Source: an uncultured Elusimicrobiales bacterium
GTDB taxonomy: Bacteria; Elusimicrobiota; Elusimicrobia; Elusimicrobiales; Elusimicrobiaceae
Direction of reading: 5' to 3'
DNA: 5,340 nucleotides
Assembly: GCA_944322775.1 (NCBI GenBank)
Contig: CALUQA010000080.1
Coordinates: forward strand, 1 to 5,340
The position numbers and the translations under genes were made by a program. Of this stretch, positions 1 to 4,206 are shown one piece after another (the first letter of the stretch is position 1; each line of letters starts with the position of its first letter). The notes under the pieces were generated by a model. It was not told the origin of the DNA. It searched no databases and saw only the letters and a list, made by a program, of their open reading frames with translations.

Positions 1-1137
1 GGCAATGGCCTCCAATGTGGTGCCCAAAAGGCGTTTGTTGATGCGGTCAATCACGCGGCTTTGCGCTTCTTCCAGGCGCAGGCGGCGTTCTTGTTTAACT
101 TCGGGCGCAATTTGGTCCGGCAGGCCGTAAGCGACGGTGCCTTCTTCGCGGAAGAACTCAAACACACCCATGTTGTCAAACTCATAATCGTTTACAAACT
201 GCAGCAGTTCTTTAAAGTCCTGTTCCGTTTCGCCGGGAAAGCCGACGATAAAATTGGTGCGCAGGGAAATATCCTTTACCGTCTTTTTAAGCATGTCCAG
301 CGTGGCGCGTATCTGCGCGGTGCCGCAGTGGCGGTTCATGCGTTTAAGCACCGGGTCGGCAATATGCTGCAAGGGAATGTCTATATAATGGAAAATGCGC
401 GGCGTAGAGGCCATCAAATCGGCCAGTTCCTGGGTGACGCGGTGCGGATAGCCGTACATAATGCGCAAACGTTTAATGCGGCGGTTTTTAAGCAGTTTTT
501 CCAGCAATTGCGTCAGGCAGGGCTTGCCGTATAAATCTTGCCCGTAAGAGGTGGTGTCTTGCGCGATGAGCGAAATTTCTTTTACGCCGTGTTGGGCCAT
601 CAGGTCGGCTTCGCGCAAGATGTCTTCCATGGGTTTGGAGCGGTAGGGCCCGCGCAAAAACGGAATGGTGCAATAGGCGCAGCGGTTGTTGCAGCCATCG
701 GCCACTTTTAAGTAAGCCGTGTGCGGGGCGGTGAGGCTCATTTTATATTCGGGCAGATACAGCGTTTTGGGCAGCGGACTAAGCAAAAGGCCGCTGTGCT
801 GCAGGGTATCTTCTATTTTCTCTTGTCCGGCGATGGAGAACACCAGGTCCGTGTCCGGAAAGTCCTTTAAAATTTTGTCTTTGTAGCGTTCCACCAGGCA
901 GCCTGTTACGGCCACGCGTTTGACGAGGCCTTGCTTTTTAAGTTCCAAGGCTTCGCGTATGGCGTTTTCGGCTTCTTCCACGGCAGAAGCAATAAACCCG
1001 CAGGTGTTGACGATAAGCACGTCCGCCCCTTCCGGCGACAAAAGCAACTCATGCCCTTGGCCGATAAGGCGGGCAGTGAACTCTTCGCTGTTGGTCAAAT
1101 TTTTAGGACAGCCCAAACTGATAAGAGAAAATTTCAT
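1..1137 (-). CDS. rimO: Ribosomal protein S12 methylthiotransferase RimO (C-terminus outside window)
   Basis: Radical SAM methylthiotransferase that adds a beta-methylthio group to the conserved aspartate of ribosomal protein S12 in the cytoplasm. 379 codons are visible, open through base 1. The family is about 430-450 residues, so the missing part is most of the C-terminal TRAM domain. The N-terminal methylthiotransferase domain carries the three cluster cysteines C10 (in SLGCPKN), C46 (in NTCGF) and C80 (in TGCLVERY). The radical SAM motif CNNRCAYC gives C149, C153 and C156. The segment AQDTTSYG at 192-199 is typical of RimO; MiaB has GQNVNSY there, so I choose RimO over the tRNA enzyme MiaB. 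The start is fixed: MKFSLISLGCPKN matches the family N-terminus, and an in-frame TAA lies four codons upstream (1149-1147). No Shine-Dalgarno precedes it. Confidence 0.94.
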   Translation of the reverse strand, partial: MKFSLISLGCPKNLTNSEEFTARLIGQGHELLLSPEGADVLIVNTCGFIASAVEEAENAIREALELKKQGLVKRVAVTGCLVERYKDKILKDFPDTDLVFSIAGQEKIEDTLQHSGLLLSPLPKTLYLPEYKMSLTAPHTAYLKVADGCNNRCAYCTIPFLRGPYRSKPMEDILREADLMAQHGVKEISLIAQDTTSYGQDLYGKPCLTQLLEKLLKNRRIKRLRIMYGYPHRVTQELADLMASTPRIFHYIDIPLQHIADPVLKRMNRHCGTAQIRATLDMLKKTVKDISLRTNFIVGFPGETEQDFKELLQFVNDYEFDNMGVFEFFREEGTVAYGLPDQIAPEVKQERRLRLEEAQSRVIDRINKRLLGTTLEAIA

Positions 1138-1143
1138 ACTTAT

Positions 1144-1149
1144 ATTTTA
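1144..1149 (-). promoter_or_regulatory. Possible rimO -10 element, leaderless arrangement
   Basis: On the minus strand TAAAAT (five of six matches to TATAAT) is followed by six bases and then the rimO ATG, so the expected transcription start falls on or next to the A of the start codon. No clear -35 hexamer is seen 16-18 bases upstream. The assignment rests on position and on the absence of any purine-rich Shine-Dalgarno in the leader. Confidence 0.35.
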
Positions 1150-1184
1150 GCAGTTTTGTCTATGGCTTATCTGCGCCGGGCAAG

Positions 1185-1212
1185 AAAAAAACCCGCCTTA
1201 AAGGCGGGTTTT
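1185..1212 (-). terminator. Intrinsic terminator of the osmC-like pair
   Basis: On the minus strand AAAACCCGCC and GGCGGGTTTT form a perfect GC-rich stem around a short TTTAA loop, and the run of T continues to seven. It lies 15 bases after the stop codon of the OsmC-like gene and before rimO, so it should isolate rimO from the upstream pair. The plus strand also ends in four T, so weak bidirectional activity is possible. Confidence 0.85.
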
Positions 1213-1226
1213 AAAGTGACGTGCAA

Positions 1227-1616
1227 TTAGTTGCTTTCCACGCTGAACTTAATGGCGGGGTTTAAGCTTTTGTGCACGGGGCAAATGTTGACCATGGCCA
1301 AGTAGCGTTTGCGCATTTCGGCGTCCACATGGTCGGGGAAGGAGACTTTAAGGTGCACTTCTTCCAGCCCGCCTGCATTGGGGCCGAACACGCCGGTGAC
1401 GTCAATTTTGGTGCCGTCCATATTTTGCTTGGCTTTCATGGCCACCACGCTCATCATCGTCAGCGTGCAGGCGCCCAAAGCGCTAAGCAGCATATCCCCC
1501 GGGGTGACGTATTCGCCCGCGTCGTCGTGGGCGGTGTGCAAGGTGTCTTTAATGCCTTGTTTGGTCATTTCCACCCGCTTATTGCCGGTATAATTGCAAT
1601 GAATGGTATCTGCCAT
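1227..1616 (-). CDS. OsmC/Ohr-family protein (second gene of the pair)
   Basis: Small thiol-dependent peroxidase-like protein of 129 residues. OsmC/Ohr family members are cytoplasmic and reduce organic hydroperoxides with a pair of cysteines, often using dihydrolipoyl partners. The two catalytic-type cysteines are present: C50 in the helix LSALGACTLTMM and C112 in NICPVHKSL. The TPGDMLLSALGAC block and the CPVHKSL block are family hallmarks. Length is slightly below the roughly 135-145 of classical Ohr/OsmC and fits the YhfA-like 'OsmC family protein' group, for which a substrate is often unknown. AAGGAGG lies six bases before the ATG and overlaps the stop codon of the upstream paralogue (TAAGGAGG), which suggests translational coupling. 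A terminator follows at 1185-1212. Family membership is solid; the peroxide-reducing activity is inferred from the two cysteines. Confidence 0.9.
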   Translation of the reverse strand: MADTIHCNYTGNKRVEMTKQGIKDTLHTAHDDAGEYVTPGDMLLSALGACTLTMMSVVAMKAKQNMDGTKIDVTGVFGPNAGGLEEVHLKVSFPDHVDAEMRKRYLAMVNICPVHKSLNPAIKFSVESN

Positions 1617-1620
1617 AAAA

Positions 1621-1630
1621 ATCCTCCTTA
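1621..1630 (-). promoter_or_regulatory. Ribosome binding site fused to upstream stop codon
   Basis: Read on the minus strand, the stop TAA of the first OsmC-like gene runs directly into AAGGAGG of the second (TAAGGAGG), six bases before its ATG. Ribosomes terminating on the first gene would sit on the initiation site of the second, which favours coupled synthesis of the two paralogues. Confidence 0.8.
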
Positions 1631-2026
1631 ATGAATGTGCACGGTCGTTTTAATGTCCGCGCGTAAACTTTGGTGTACGGGGCAGGCGTTAACGGCACCT
1701 GCGTAGCGTTCCTTCATTTCCTGCGTAAAATGCGCGGGGAAGGTGATGTCCAGCACAAACTCGCCCACGCGGCGCGGGTTGGCGGCCATAATTTTATCCA
1801 CCGTTATTTTCATGCCGGTCAGGTCATCCCCGGCGCGCTGGGCCATTTTGCCCATAATGGTTTCTATGCACGCGGCCAAAGCGCCCGCCAGCAAGTCCGT
1901 GGGGGAAAACATGCGCCCCTTGCCGCCGTTGTCAGGCGGTAAATCGGTGATGATTTTAGCCCCGCTGGGGCCGTGGGTCAGCTCGGTTTGTCCGTCGCCT
2001 AGATATACTACGTCAATTTGGGTCAT
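1628..2026 (-). CDS. OsmC/Ohr-family protein (first gene of the pair)
   Basis: Second OsmC-like protein, 132 residues, clearly paralogous to its downstream neighbour but strongly diverged outside the active-site blocks. The cysteines are C53 in GALAACIETIMGKMA and C115 in NACPVHQSL, with the preceding FSPTDLLAGALAAC matching the family helix. It carries a longer N-terminal hairpin (SGAKIITDLPPDNGGKG), as seen in OsmC-like proteins that keep the substrate loop near a DLPxDNGG segment. The start is supported by GGAGG four bases before the ATG. Its stop TAA forms part of the next gene's Shine-Dalgarno, and only 11 bases separate the two genes, so they form an operon. The upstream gene is the divergent zinc-ribbon protein. 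Likely role, inferred: detoxification of organic peroxides or other reactive thiol-modifying compounds. Confidence 0.9.
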   Translation of the reverse strand: MTQIDVVYLGDGQTELTHGPSGAKIITDLPPDNGGKGRMFSPTDLLAGALAACIETIMGKMAQRAGDDLTGMKITVDKIMAANPRRVGEFVLDITFPAHFTQEMKERYAGAVNACPVHQSLRADIKTTVHIH

Positions 2027-2043
2027 AAATCCTCCGTTTTCAT

Positions 2044-2073
2044 AGTCTATCTTTTTCTATGTACCAGCGGCAA
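2044..2073 (-). promoter_or_regulatory. Weak candidate promoter of the osmC-like pair
   Basis: On the minus strand TTGCCG is followed after 18 bases by TAGACT, ending 17 bases before the first OsmC-like ATG. Both hexamers are imperfect (four of six matches), so this is only a candidate. It lies in the 87-bp spacer shared with the divergent zinc-ribbon gene. Confidence 0.25.
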
Positions 2074-2088
2074 GCCGTAAAAAAGAAC

Positions 2089-2113
2089 TACAATATACAT
2101 ATCAGGAGGAGCT
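2089..2113 (+). promoter_or_regulatory. -10 box and Shine-Dalgarno of the zinc-ribbon gene
   Basis: TACAAT at 2089-2094 matches the -10 consensus in five of six positions and predicts a transcript start near 2101. That leaves a leader of about a dozen bases, just enough for AGGAGG at 2104-2109, four bases before the ATG. No good -35 hexamer is visible at 16-18 bases. Confidence 0.45.
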
Positions 2114-2374
2114 ATGCCTAAACTTTGCCAAAGCTGCGGCATGTCGCTGGGGGAAGAAAAAGAACTCTACGGCACCGAAGAGGACGGCTCTTACAGCGCC
2201 GACTATTGCATTTATTGCTACCGCGACGGAGATTTTACGGCCGATATTACGCTGGAAGAAATGGTCAACTCCTGCCTTCCTTTTATTTTGCAGGCTCACC
2301 CCGACATGGCCCCCGCCAAAGCCCGCGCCATTATGACGGCCGTGTTAAGCGGACTGAAACGCTGGAAGAAATAA
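2114..2374 (+). CDS. Small putative zinc-ribbon protein
   Basis: Protein of 86 residues that fits the 'putative zinc ribbon domain' family (Zn_ribbon_2 type) over its whole length. The first metal knuckle is C5-Q-S-C8 followed by GM, and the second is C32-I-Y-C35. Between them is a Y-G-T-E-x-D-G-S segment, and after them the YRDGDFTADITLEEM region typical of this family. A further cysteine, C54, lies in a helix and is probably not a ligand. The C-terminal half looks helical and ends in a basic LKRWKK. There is no signal peptide or membrane segment, so it is cytoplasmic. The molecular function of this family is unknown. It often occurs near transcription regulators and small enzymes, but that is general recollection. 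The gene is divergent from the OsmC-like pair, and its stop codon directly abuts that of the HxlR-type regulator. Confidence 0.85.
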   Translation: MPKLCQSCGMSLGEEKELYGTEEDGSYSADYCIYCYRDGDFTADITLEEMVNSCLPFILQAHPDMAPAKARAIMTAVLSGLKRWKK

Positions 2375-2716
2375 TTATTTTTTATTGCGTATTTTTTCAA
2401 CGGCACTGCGGTAGTGTTCGCCCCATTTTGCCAGCGCGGCAATGACGGGCTTAAGTGCTTTGCCGGACGCACTTAAACTGTATTCCACCCTAGGCGGCAC
2501 TTCGGCATATACTTTACGTGTAATCAAACCGTCTTCTTCCAGAGCACGCAGGTTTTGCGTAAGCACCTTTTGGCTGATGCCGCTTATGGATTTGCGCAAT
2601 TGCCCAAAGCGGCGCGTACCGGCCATTAGGTCGCGCACAATAAGCAGTTTCCATTTATTGCCTATCATTTCCACCGTCAGCGCCACGGGGCAGAGCGGAA
2701 GTTCTTTCTTTTTCAC
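2375..2716 (-). CDS. HxlR-family winged helix-turn-helix transcription regulator
   Basis: DNA-binding regulator of 113 residues, the usual HxlR (DUF24) size. It shows the family order: CPV near the N-terminus (C9), ALTVEMIGNKWKLLIVRDLM (the G-x-KW helix), RRFGQLRKSISGISQKVLTQNLRALEEDGLI (recognition helix), then the wing VYAEVPPRVEYSLSASGKAL and a C-terminal dimer helix. C9 is its only cysteine. In YodB, CatR, HypR and QorR the equivalent N-terminal cysteine senses quinones, aldehydes or disulfide stress, so a one-cysteine redox switch is a fair inference. The start is GTG at 2716-2714, chosen because AGGAG lies six bases upstream and no ATG fits. It is divergent from the cupin gene with shared operator-like repeats, and probably represses both. 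Confidence 0.92.
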   Translation of the reverse strand: MKKKELPLCPVALTVEMIGNKWKLLIVRDLMAGTRRFGQLRKSISGISQKVLTQNLRALEEDGLITRKVYAEVPPRVEYSLSASGKALKPVIAALAKWGEHYRSAVEKIRNKK

Positions 2717-2730
2717 TTTATGCTCCTATT

Positions 2731-2786
2731 AGTTACTTAAAGGTACTTAGATAATAAAAAAGTGTCTTCTTTACAAAAGTATCTTA
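2731..2786. repeat. Four AGTNNCTTA-like direct repeats, probable HxlR operators
   Basis: The copies are AGTTACTTA (2731-2739), AGGTACTTA (2741-2749), AGTGTCTTC (2761-2769) and AGTATCTTA (2778-2786), all in the same direction. The first three start 10 and 20 bases apart, on one face of the helix; the fourth is 17 further on. They cover the leader of the regulator gene and the core of the cupin promoter. The assignment as HxlR binding sites is inferred from position and repetition. Confidence 0.5.
2748..2776 (-). promoter_or_regulatory. Candidate promoter of the HxlR-type regulator
   Basis: On the minus strand TTGTAA (2776-2771) is followed after 17 bases by TATCTA (2753-2748). A better -10-like TATTAT at 2756-2751 has only a 14-base spacer. 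The -35 overlaps the -35 of the opposing cupin promoter, so the two promoters probably exclude one another. Confidence 0.3.
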
Positions 2787-2799
2787 CAATTTTTATTAT
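2770..2799 (+). promoter_or_regulatory. Probable promoter of the cupin gene
   Basis: TTTACA (2770-2775, five of six matches to TTGACA), an 18-base spacer, then TATTAT (2794-2799), giving a start near 2806. An alternative -10, TATACT at 2797-2802, would need a 21-base spacer. One operator-like repeat lies in the spacer (2778-2786) and one directly upstream of the -35 (2761-2769), an arrangement suited to repression. Confidence 0.55.
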
Positions 2800-2829
2800 A
2801 CTATAAAGCTATTTAGAAAGGAGGCTCTT

Positions 2830-3264
2830 ATGAGCAAAGAAATAAAAAATATTGCCGAAAATAAAAATTTTAAGGCTGTTTGTGTCGGCCCGTGGGCGGA
2901 AATTGCCCAGTTTGTGACGGGTGACTTTAAAGGCAAGGTGTTTTTAAAAGACGCTTTGGGCACCACGGGGAGCGAAATTTCCTTCGGCGCCCTGCCGGCG
3001 AATACGGCTTTGCCTTTCTTCCATGCACATAAACAGAATGAGGAAGTGTATCTGGTGCTTAAAGGCAACGGCAAAATGCAAATAGACGACGATGTGTTTG
3101 ACTTGCAGGAAAGCACGCTGGTGCGCGTAAACCCGCAAGGCGCCCGAAGTTTAAAAAGCGGCCCGGACGGCATGCTTTTTATGTGCATGCAGACCAAGGC
3201 TGGTTCTTTGCAAGAGTGGACAGGCGCCGACGGCGTGCCGGCTCAAACGGAAAGCAAATTATAA
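2830..3264 (+). CDS. Single-domain cupin protein
   Basis: Protein of 144 residues with one cupin barrel (Cupin_2 type), cytoplasmic, no signal peptide. Cupin motif 1 is clear: H65-A-H67, then E72 in QNEEVYLVLKG with the closing glycine G79. Motif 2 is present as VNPQGARS around P102 and G104, but the usual fourth metal ligand, histidine, is replaced by S107, so the site would have three protein ligands or be catalytically altered. Small cupins of this kind bind iron, manganese or zinc and act as dioxygenases, isomerases or binding proteins; the substrate cannot be read here. AAAGGAGG five bases before the ATG fixes the start. It is divergent from the HxlR-type regulator, a common pairing for genes answering electrophile or quinone stress, and is followed by a strong terminator. 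Confidence 0.88.
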   Translation: MSKEIKNIAENKNFKAVCVGPWAEIAQFVTGDFKGKVFLKDALGTTGSEISFGALPANTALPFFHAHKQNEEVYLVLKGNGKMQIDDDVFDLQESTLVRVNPQGARSLKSGPDGMLFMCMQTKAGSLQEWTGADGVPAQTESKL

Positions 3265-3282
3265 TAAAAGTTCAAAACATGC

Positions 3283-3309
3283 AAACCAGGCTTTCGGGCC
3301 TGGTTTTTT
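3283..3309 (+). terminator. Intrinsic terminator after the cupin gene
   Basis: AAACCAGGC pairs with GCCTGGTTT, and the remaining loop TTTCGG contains a TTCG tetraloop closed by a T-G wobble. The stem runs into six T (3304-3309). It lies 18 bases after the cupin stop codon. Confidence 0.92.
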
Positions 3310-3399
3310 ATGTTTTGGGGCCGTCTATTGTGCGGCGGGGCACACCCGGGGGCCAAAGCCGTTAGCAAATAATTAACATAATATAGCACGGAAGCAGCT
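3310..3399. other. Short gene-free spacer
   Basis: No convincing gene is seen here. The left half is GC-rich with a CCCGGGGG run and the right half is AT-rich. A CATAAT box at 3377-3382 could be the -10 of the following small frame, but no -35 is visible. GTTA and TAAC at 3361-3377 form only a trivial inverted repeat. Confidence 0.4.
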
Positions 3400-3495
3400 A
3401 TGACACAGGCCAATAAACGCGGTACGGCGCAAGCTTTGGAATTTGCCAATGTGGCGTATAAGGCCGGACAAAAACGAAACAAATATGTGGGTTAG
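3400..3495 (+). CDS. Unrecognised 31-residue reading frame or gene remnant
   Basis: ATG at 3400 opens 31 codons ending in TAG at 3493-3495. The product starts MTQANKRGTAQALEFANVAY and ends KRNKYVG. It is hydrophilic and basic, with no membrane segment or signal peptide. The leader has CATAAT at 3377-3382 and only a weak GGAAG before the start. I do not recognise it. Codons look like those of neighbouring genes, so it may be a small protein. It may equally be the 5' end of a longer gene cut off where the AT-richer repeat-protein gene begins; its stop overlaps the last bases of that opposing gene by four. Confidence 0.35.
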   Translation: MTQANKRGTAQALEFANVAYKAGQKRNKYVG

Positions 3496-3968
3496 TTAGG
3501 GTGCGTTTTCCACGAGGAACACATTGGAAAATCGTTTGAAGTTCTGTACGAGCAAGAAGTTCTGTAAGAGCCATCTTTGTTTTTGGTGGTTTTCCAGGAA
3601 AAACACGTATGCGGTTCACTAGAAGATCTAAAGGAACAGAAAGTTGTGTAAGACCCGTCCTCATTTTTAGTGGTGTTCCAAGTAAAGCACGGGAGGAATT
3701 CGTTAGAAGTCCTGTACATACAGGATGTCGTGTAAGAACCGTCCGTATTTTGGATGGTTTTGTATGAGAAGCAGGGTTTATAGTCGTTGGATGTTCTCTC
3801 TATGCAAGAAGTAGTATAGGAACCATCCTCGTTTTTAGCAGTTTTCCAGGAGATGCAAGCATTGCTTTTGTTTGACATTCTGTAAGAGCAGGATGTTGTA
3901 TAGCTTTCCGCGCAGAACGAAAGGCATGGGAATAAAAGGCAAAAAACGATAAAAATTGTTTTTTTCAT
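3492..3968 (-). CDS. Secreted cysteine-pair repeat protein, function unknown
   Basis: Protein of 158 residues. Residues 1-20 are a signal peptide: MKK, then a hydrophobic core, with cleavage likely near SFCA. The LSFC sequence is not a proper lipobox. The rest is five repeats of exactly 28 residues starting at 22, 50, 78, 106 and 134, the last one short. The consensus is roughly SYTTSC-x-YRTSN-x4-CFSWKTTKNEDG. Each repeat has two cysteines spaced 11 apart (27/38, 55/66, 83/94, 111/122, 139/150), likely disulfides in the cell envelope or outside. I know no named family with this repeat. AGGAG lies six bases before the ATG, and a perfect TATAAT is at 3991-3986. The base composition is AT-richer than its neighbours, which hints at foreign origin or fast evolution. 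It overlaps the end of the small opposing frame by four bases. Confidence 0.85.
   Translation of the reverse strand: MKKTIFIVFCLLFPCLSFCAESYTTSCSYRMSNKSNACISWKTAKNEDGSYTTSCIERTSNDYKPCFSYKTIQNTDGSYTTSCMYRTSNEFLPCFTWNTTKNEDGSYTTFCSFRSSSEPHTCFSWKTTKNKDGSYRTSCSYRTSNDFPMCSSWKTHPN
3495..3905 (-). repeat. Five tandem 84-bp coding repeats
   Basis: Units run 3905-3822, 3821-3738, 3737-3654, 3653-3570 and 3569-3495 (partial). The period is exactly 28 codons with no indels. The DNA copies are diverged while the SYTTSC, RTSN, C and DGSY positions stay conserved, so the array is old or under protein-level selection rather than a recent duplication. Confidence 0.9.
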
Positions 3969-3985
3969 AAGCAGCTCCTGTTTTT

Positions 3986-4018
3986 ATTATAACCCTTTGG
4001 ACAGGCATTTTATTGCCT
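3986..4018 (-). promoter_or_regulatory. Promoter region of the repeat-protein gene with a 16-bp palindrome
   Basis: On the minus strand a perfect TATAAT (3991-3986) lies 17 bases before the start codon, giving a very short leader. No good -35 is present. Upstream, where a -35 would be, is the inverted repeat AGGCAATAAAATGCCT (4018-4003), a possible regulator site that could compensate for the missing -35. Confidence 0.45.
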
Positions 4019-4028
4019 AAGTAACAAT

Positions 4029-4054
4029 AAAAAAACCACGCTTGCGCGTGGTTT
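4029..4054 (-). terminator. Terminator of tRNA-Asn
   Basis: On the minus strand AAACCACGC and GCGTGGTTT form a nine-pair stem around a GCAA tetraloop (GNRA type), followed by a run of seven T. It begins four bases after the encoded CCA end of the tRNA. Confidence 0.92.
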
Positions 4055-4057
4055 AAA

Positions 4058-4132
4058 TGGCTCCCCGAGTAGGACTCGAACCTACAACCTACCGGTTAAC
4101 AGCCGGTCGCTCCACCATTGAGCTATCGGGGA
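4058..4132 (-). tRNA. tRNA-Asn (anticodon GTT)
   Basis: A complete cloverleaf of 75 bases including CCA. The acceptor TCCCCGA pairs with TCGGGGA, the D arm begins GCTC, and the anticodon stem ACCGG/CCGGT encloses CTGTTAA with GTT at 4100-4098. The T arm is GTAGG TTCGAGT CCTAC. The discriminator is G and the CCA is encoded. It has its own promoter and terminator. Confidence 0.97.
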
Positions 4133-4159
4133 ATAAATCTTTTTACTTCCGACATATTT

Positions 4160-4188
4160 ATTTTACTTAAAAAAAAATAGTTTGTAAA
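4160..4188 (-). promoter_or_regulatory. Promoter of tRNA-Asn
   Basis: On the minus strand TTTACA (4188-4183) is followed after exactly 17 bases by TAAAAT (4165-4160). Each hexamer matches consensus in five of six positions. The predicted start near 4153 leaves a leader of about 20 bases to be removed by RNase P. Confidence 0.65.
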
Positions 4189-4206
4189 TAGTTTTATTTT
4201 CAGACA

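Noticed and set aside
61..534. Plus-strand open frame of 157 codons
   Set aside because: It lies opposite rimO, whose family motifs are unmistakable; this frame has no recognisable domain or ribosome binding site.
1272..2045. Several plus-strand open frames opposite the two OsmC-like genes
   Set aside because: They are antisense shadows of well-supported genes and show no motifs or initiation signals.
2081..2090. Possible HxlR operator copy (AGTTCTTTT on the minus strand) before the OsmC-like pair
   Set aside because: It matches the AGTNNCTTA pattern only with a one-base deletion, so I do not count it as a site.
2796..3197. Minus-strand open frame of 133 codons opposite the cupin
   Set aside because: The plus strand carries the cupin motifs, ribosome binding site, promoter and terminator; the minus frame has none of these.
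3243..3482. Minus-strand open frame of 79 codons with a hydrophobic stretch
   Set aside because: It runs through the cupin terminator and the end of the cupin gene and has no ribosome binding site, so it is unlikely to be a gene.
3495..3905. CRISPR-like or non-coding tandem repeat
   Set aside because: The period is 84 bases with no unique spacers and the units are exact codon multiples within one signal-peptide-bearing frame, so this is a coding repeat.
4058..4082. Attachment site at the tRNA-Asn 3' end
   Set aside because: No direct repeat of the tRNA 3' sequence and no integrase gene is present in the window.
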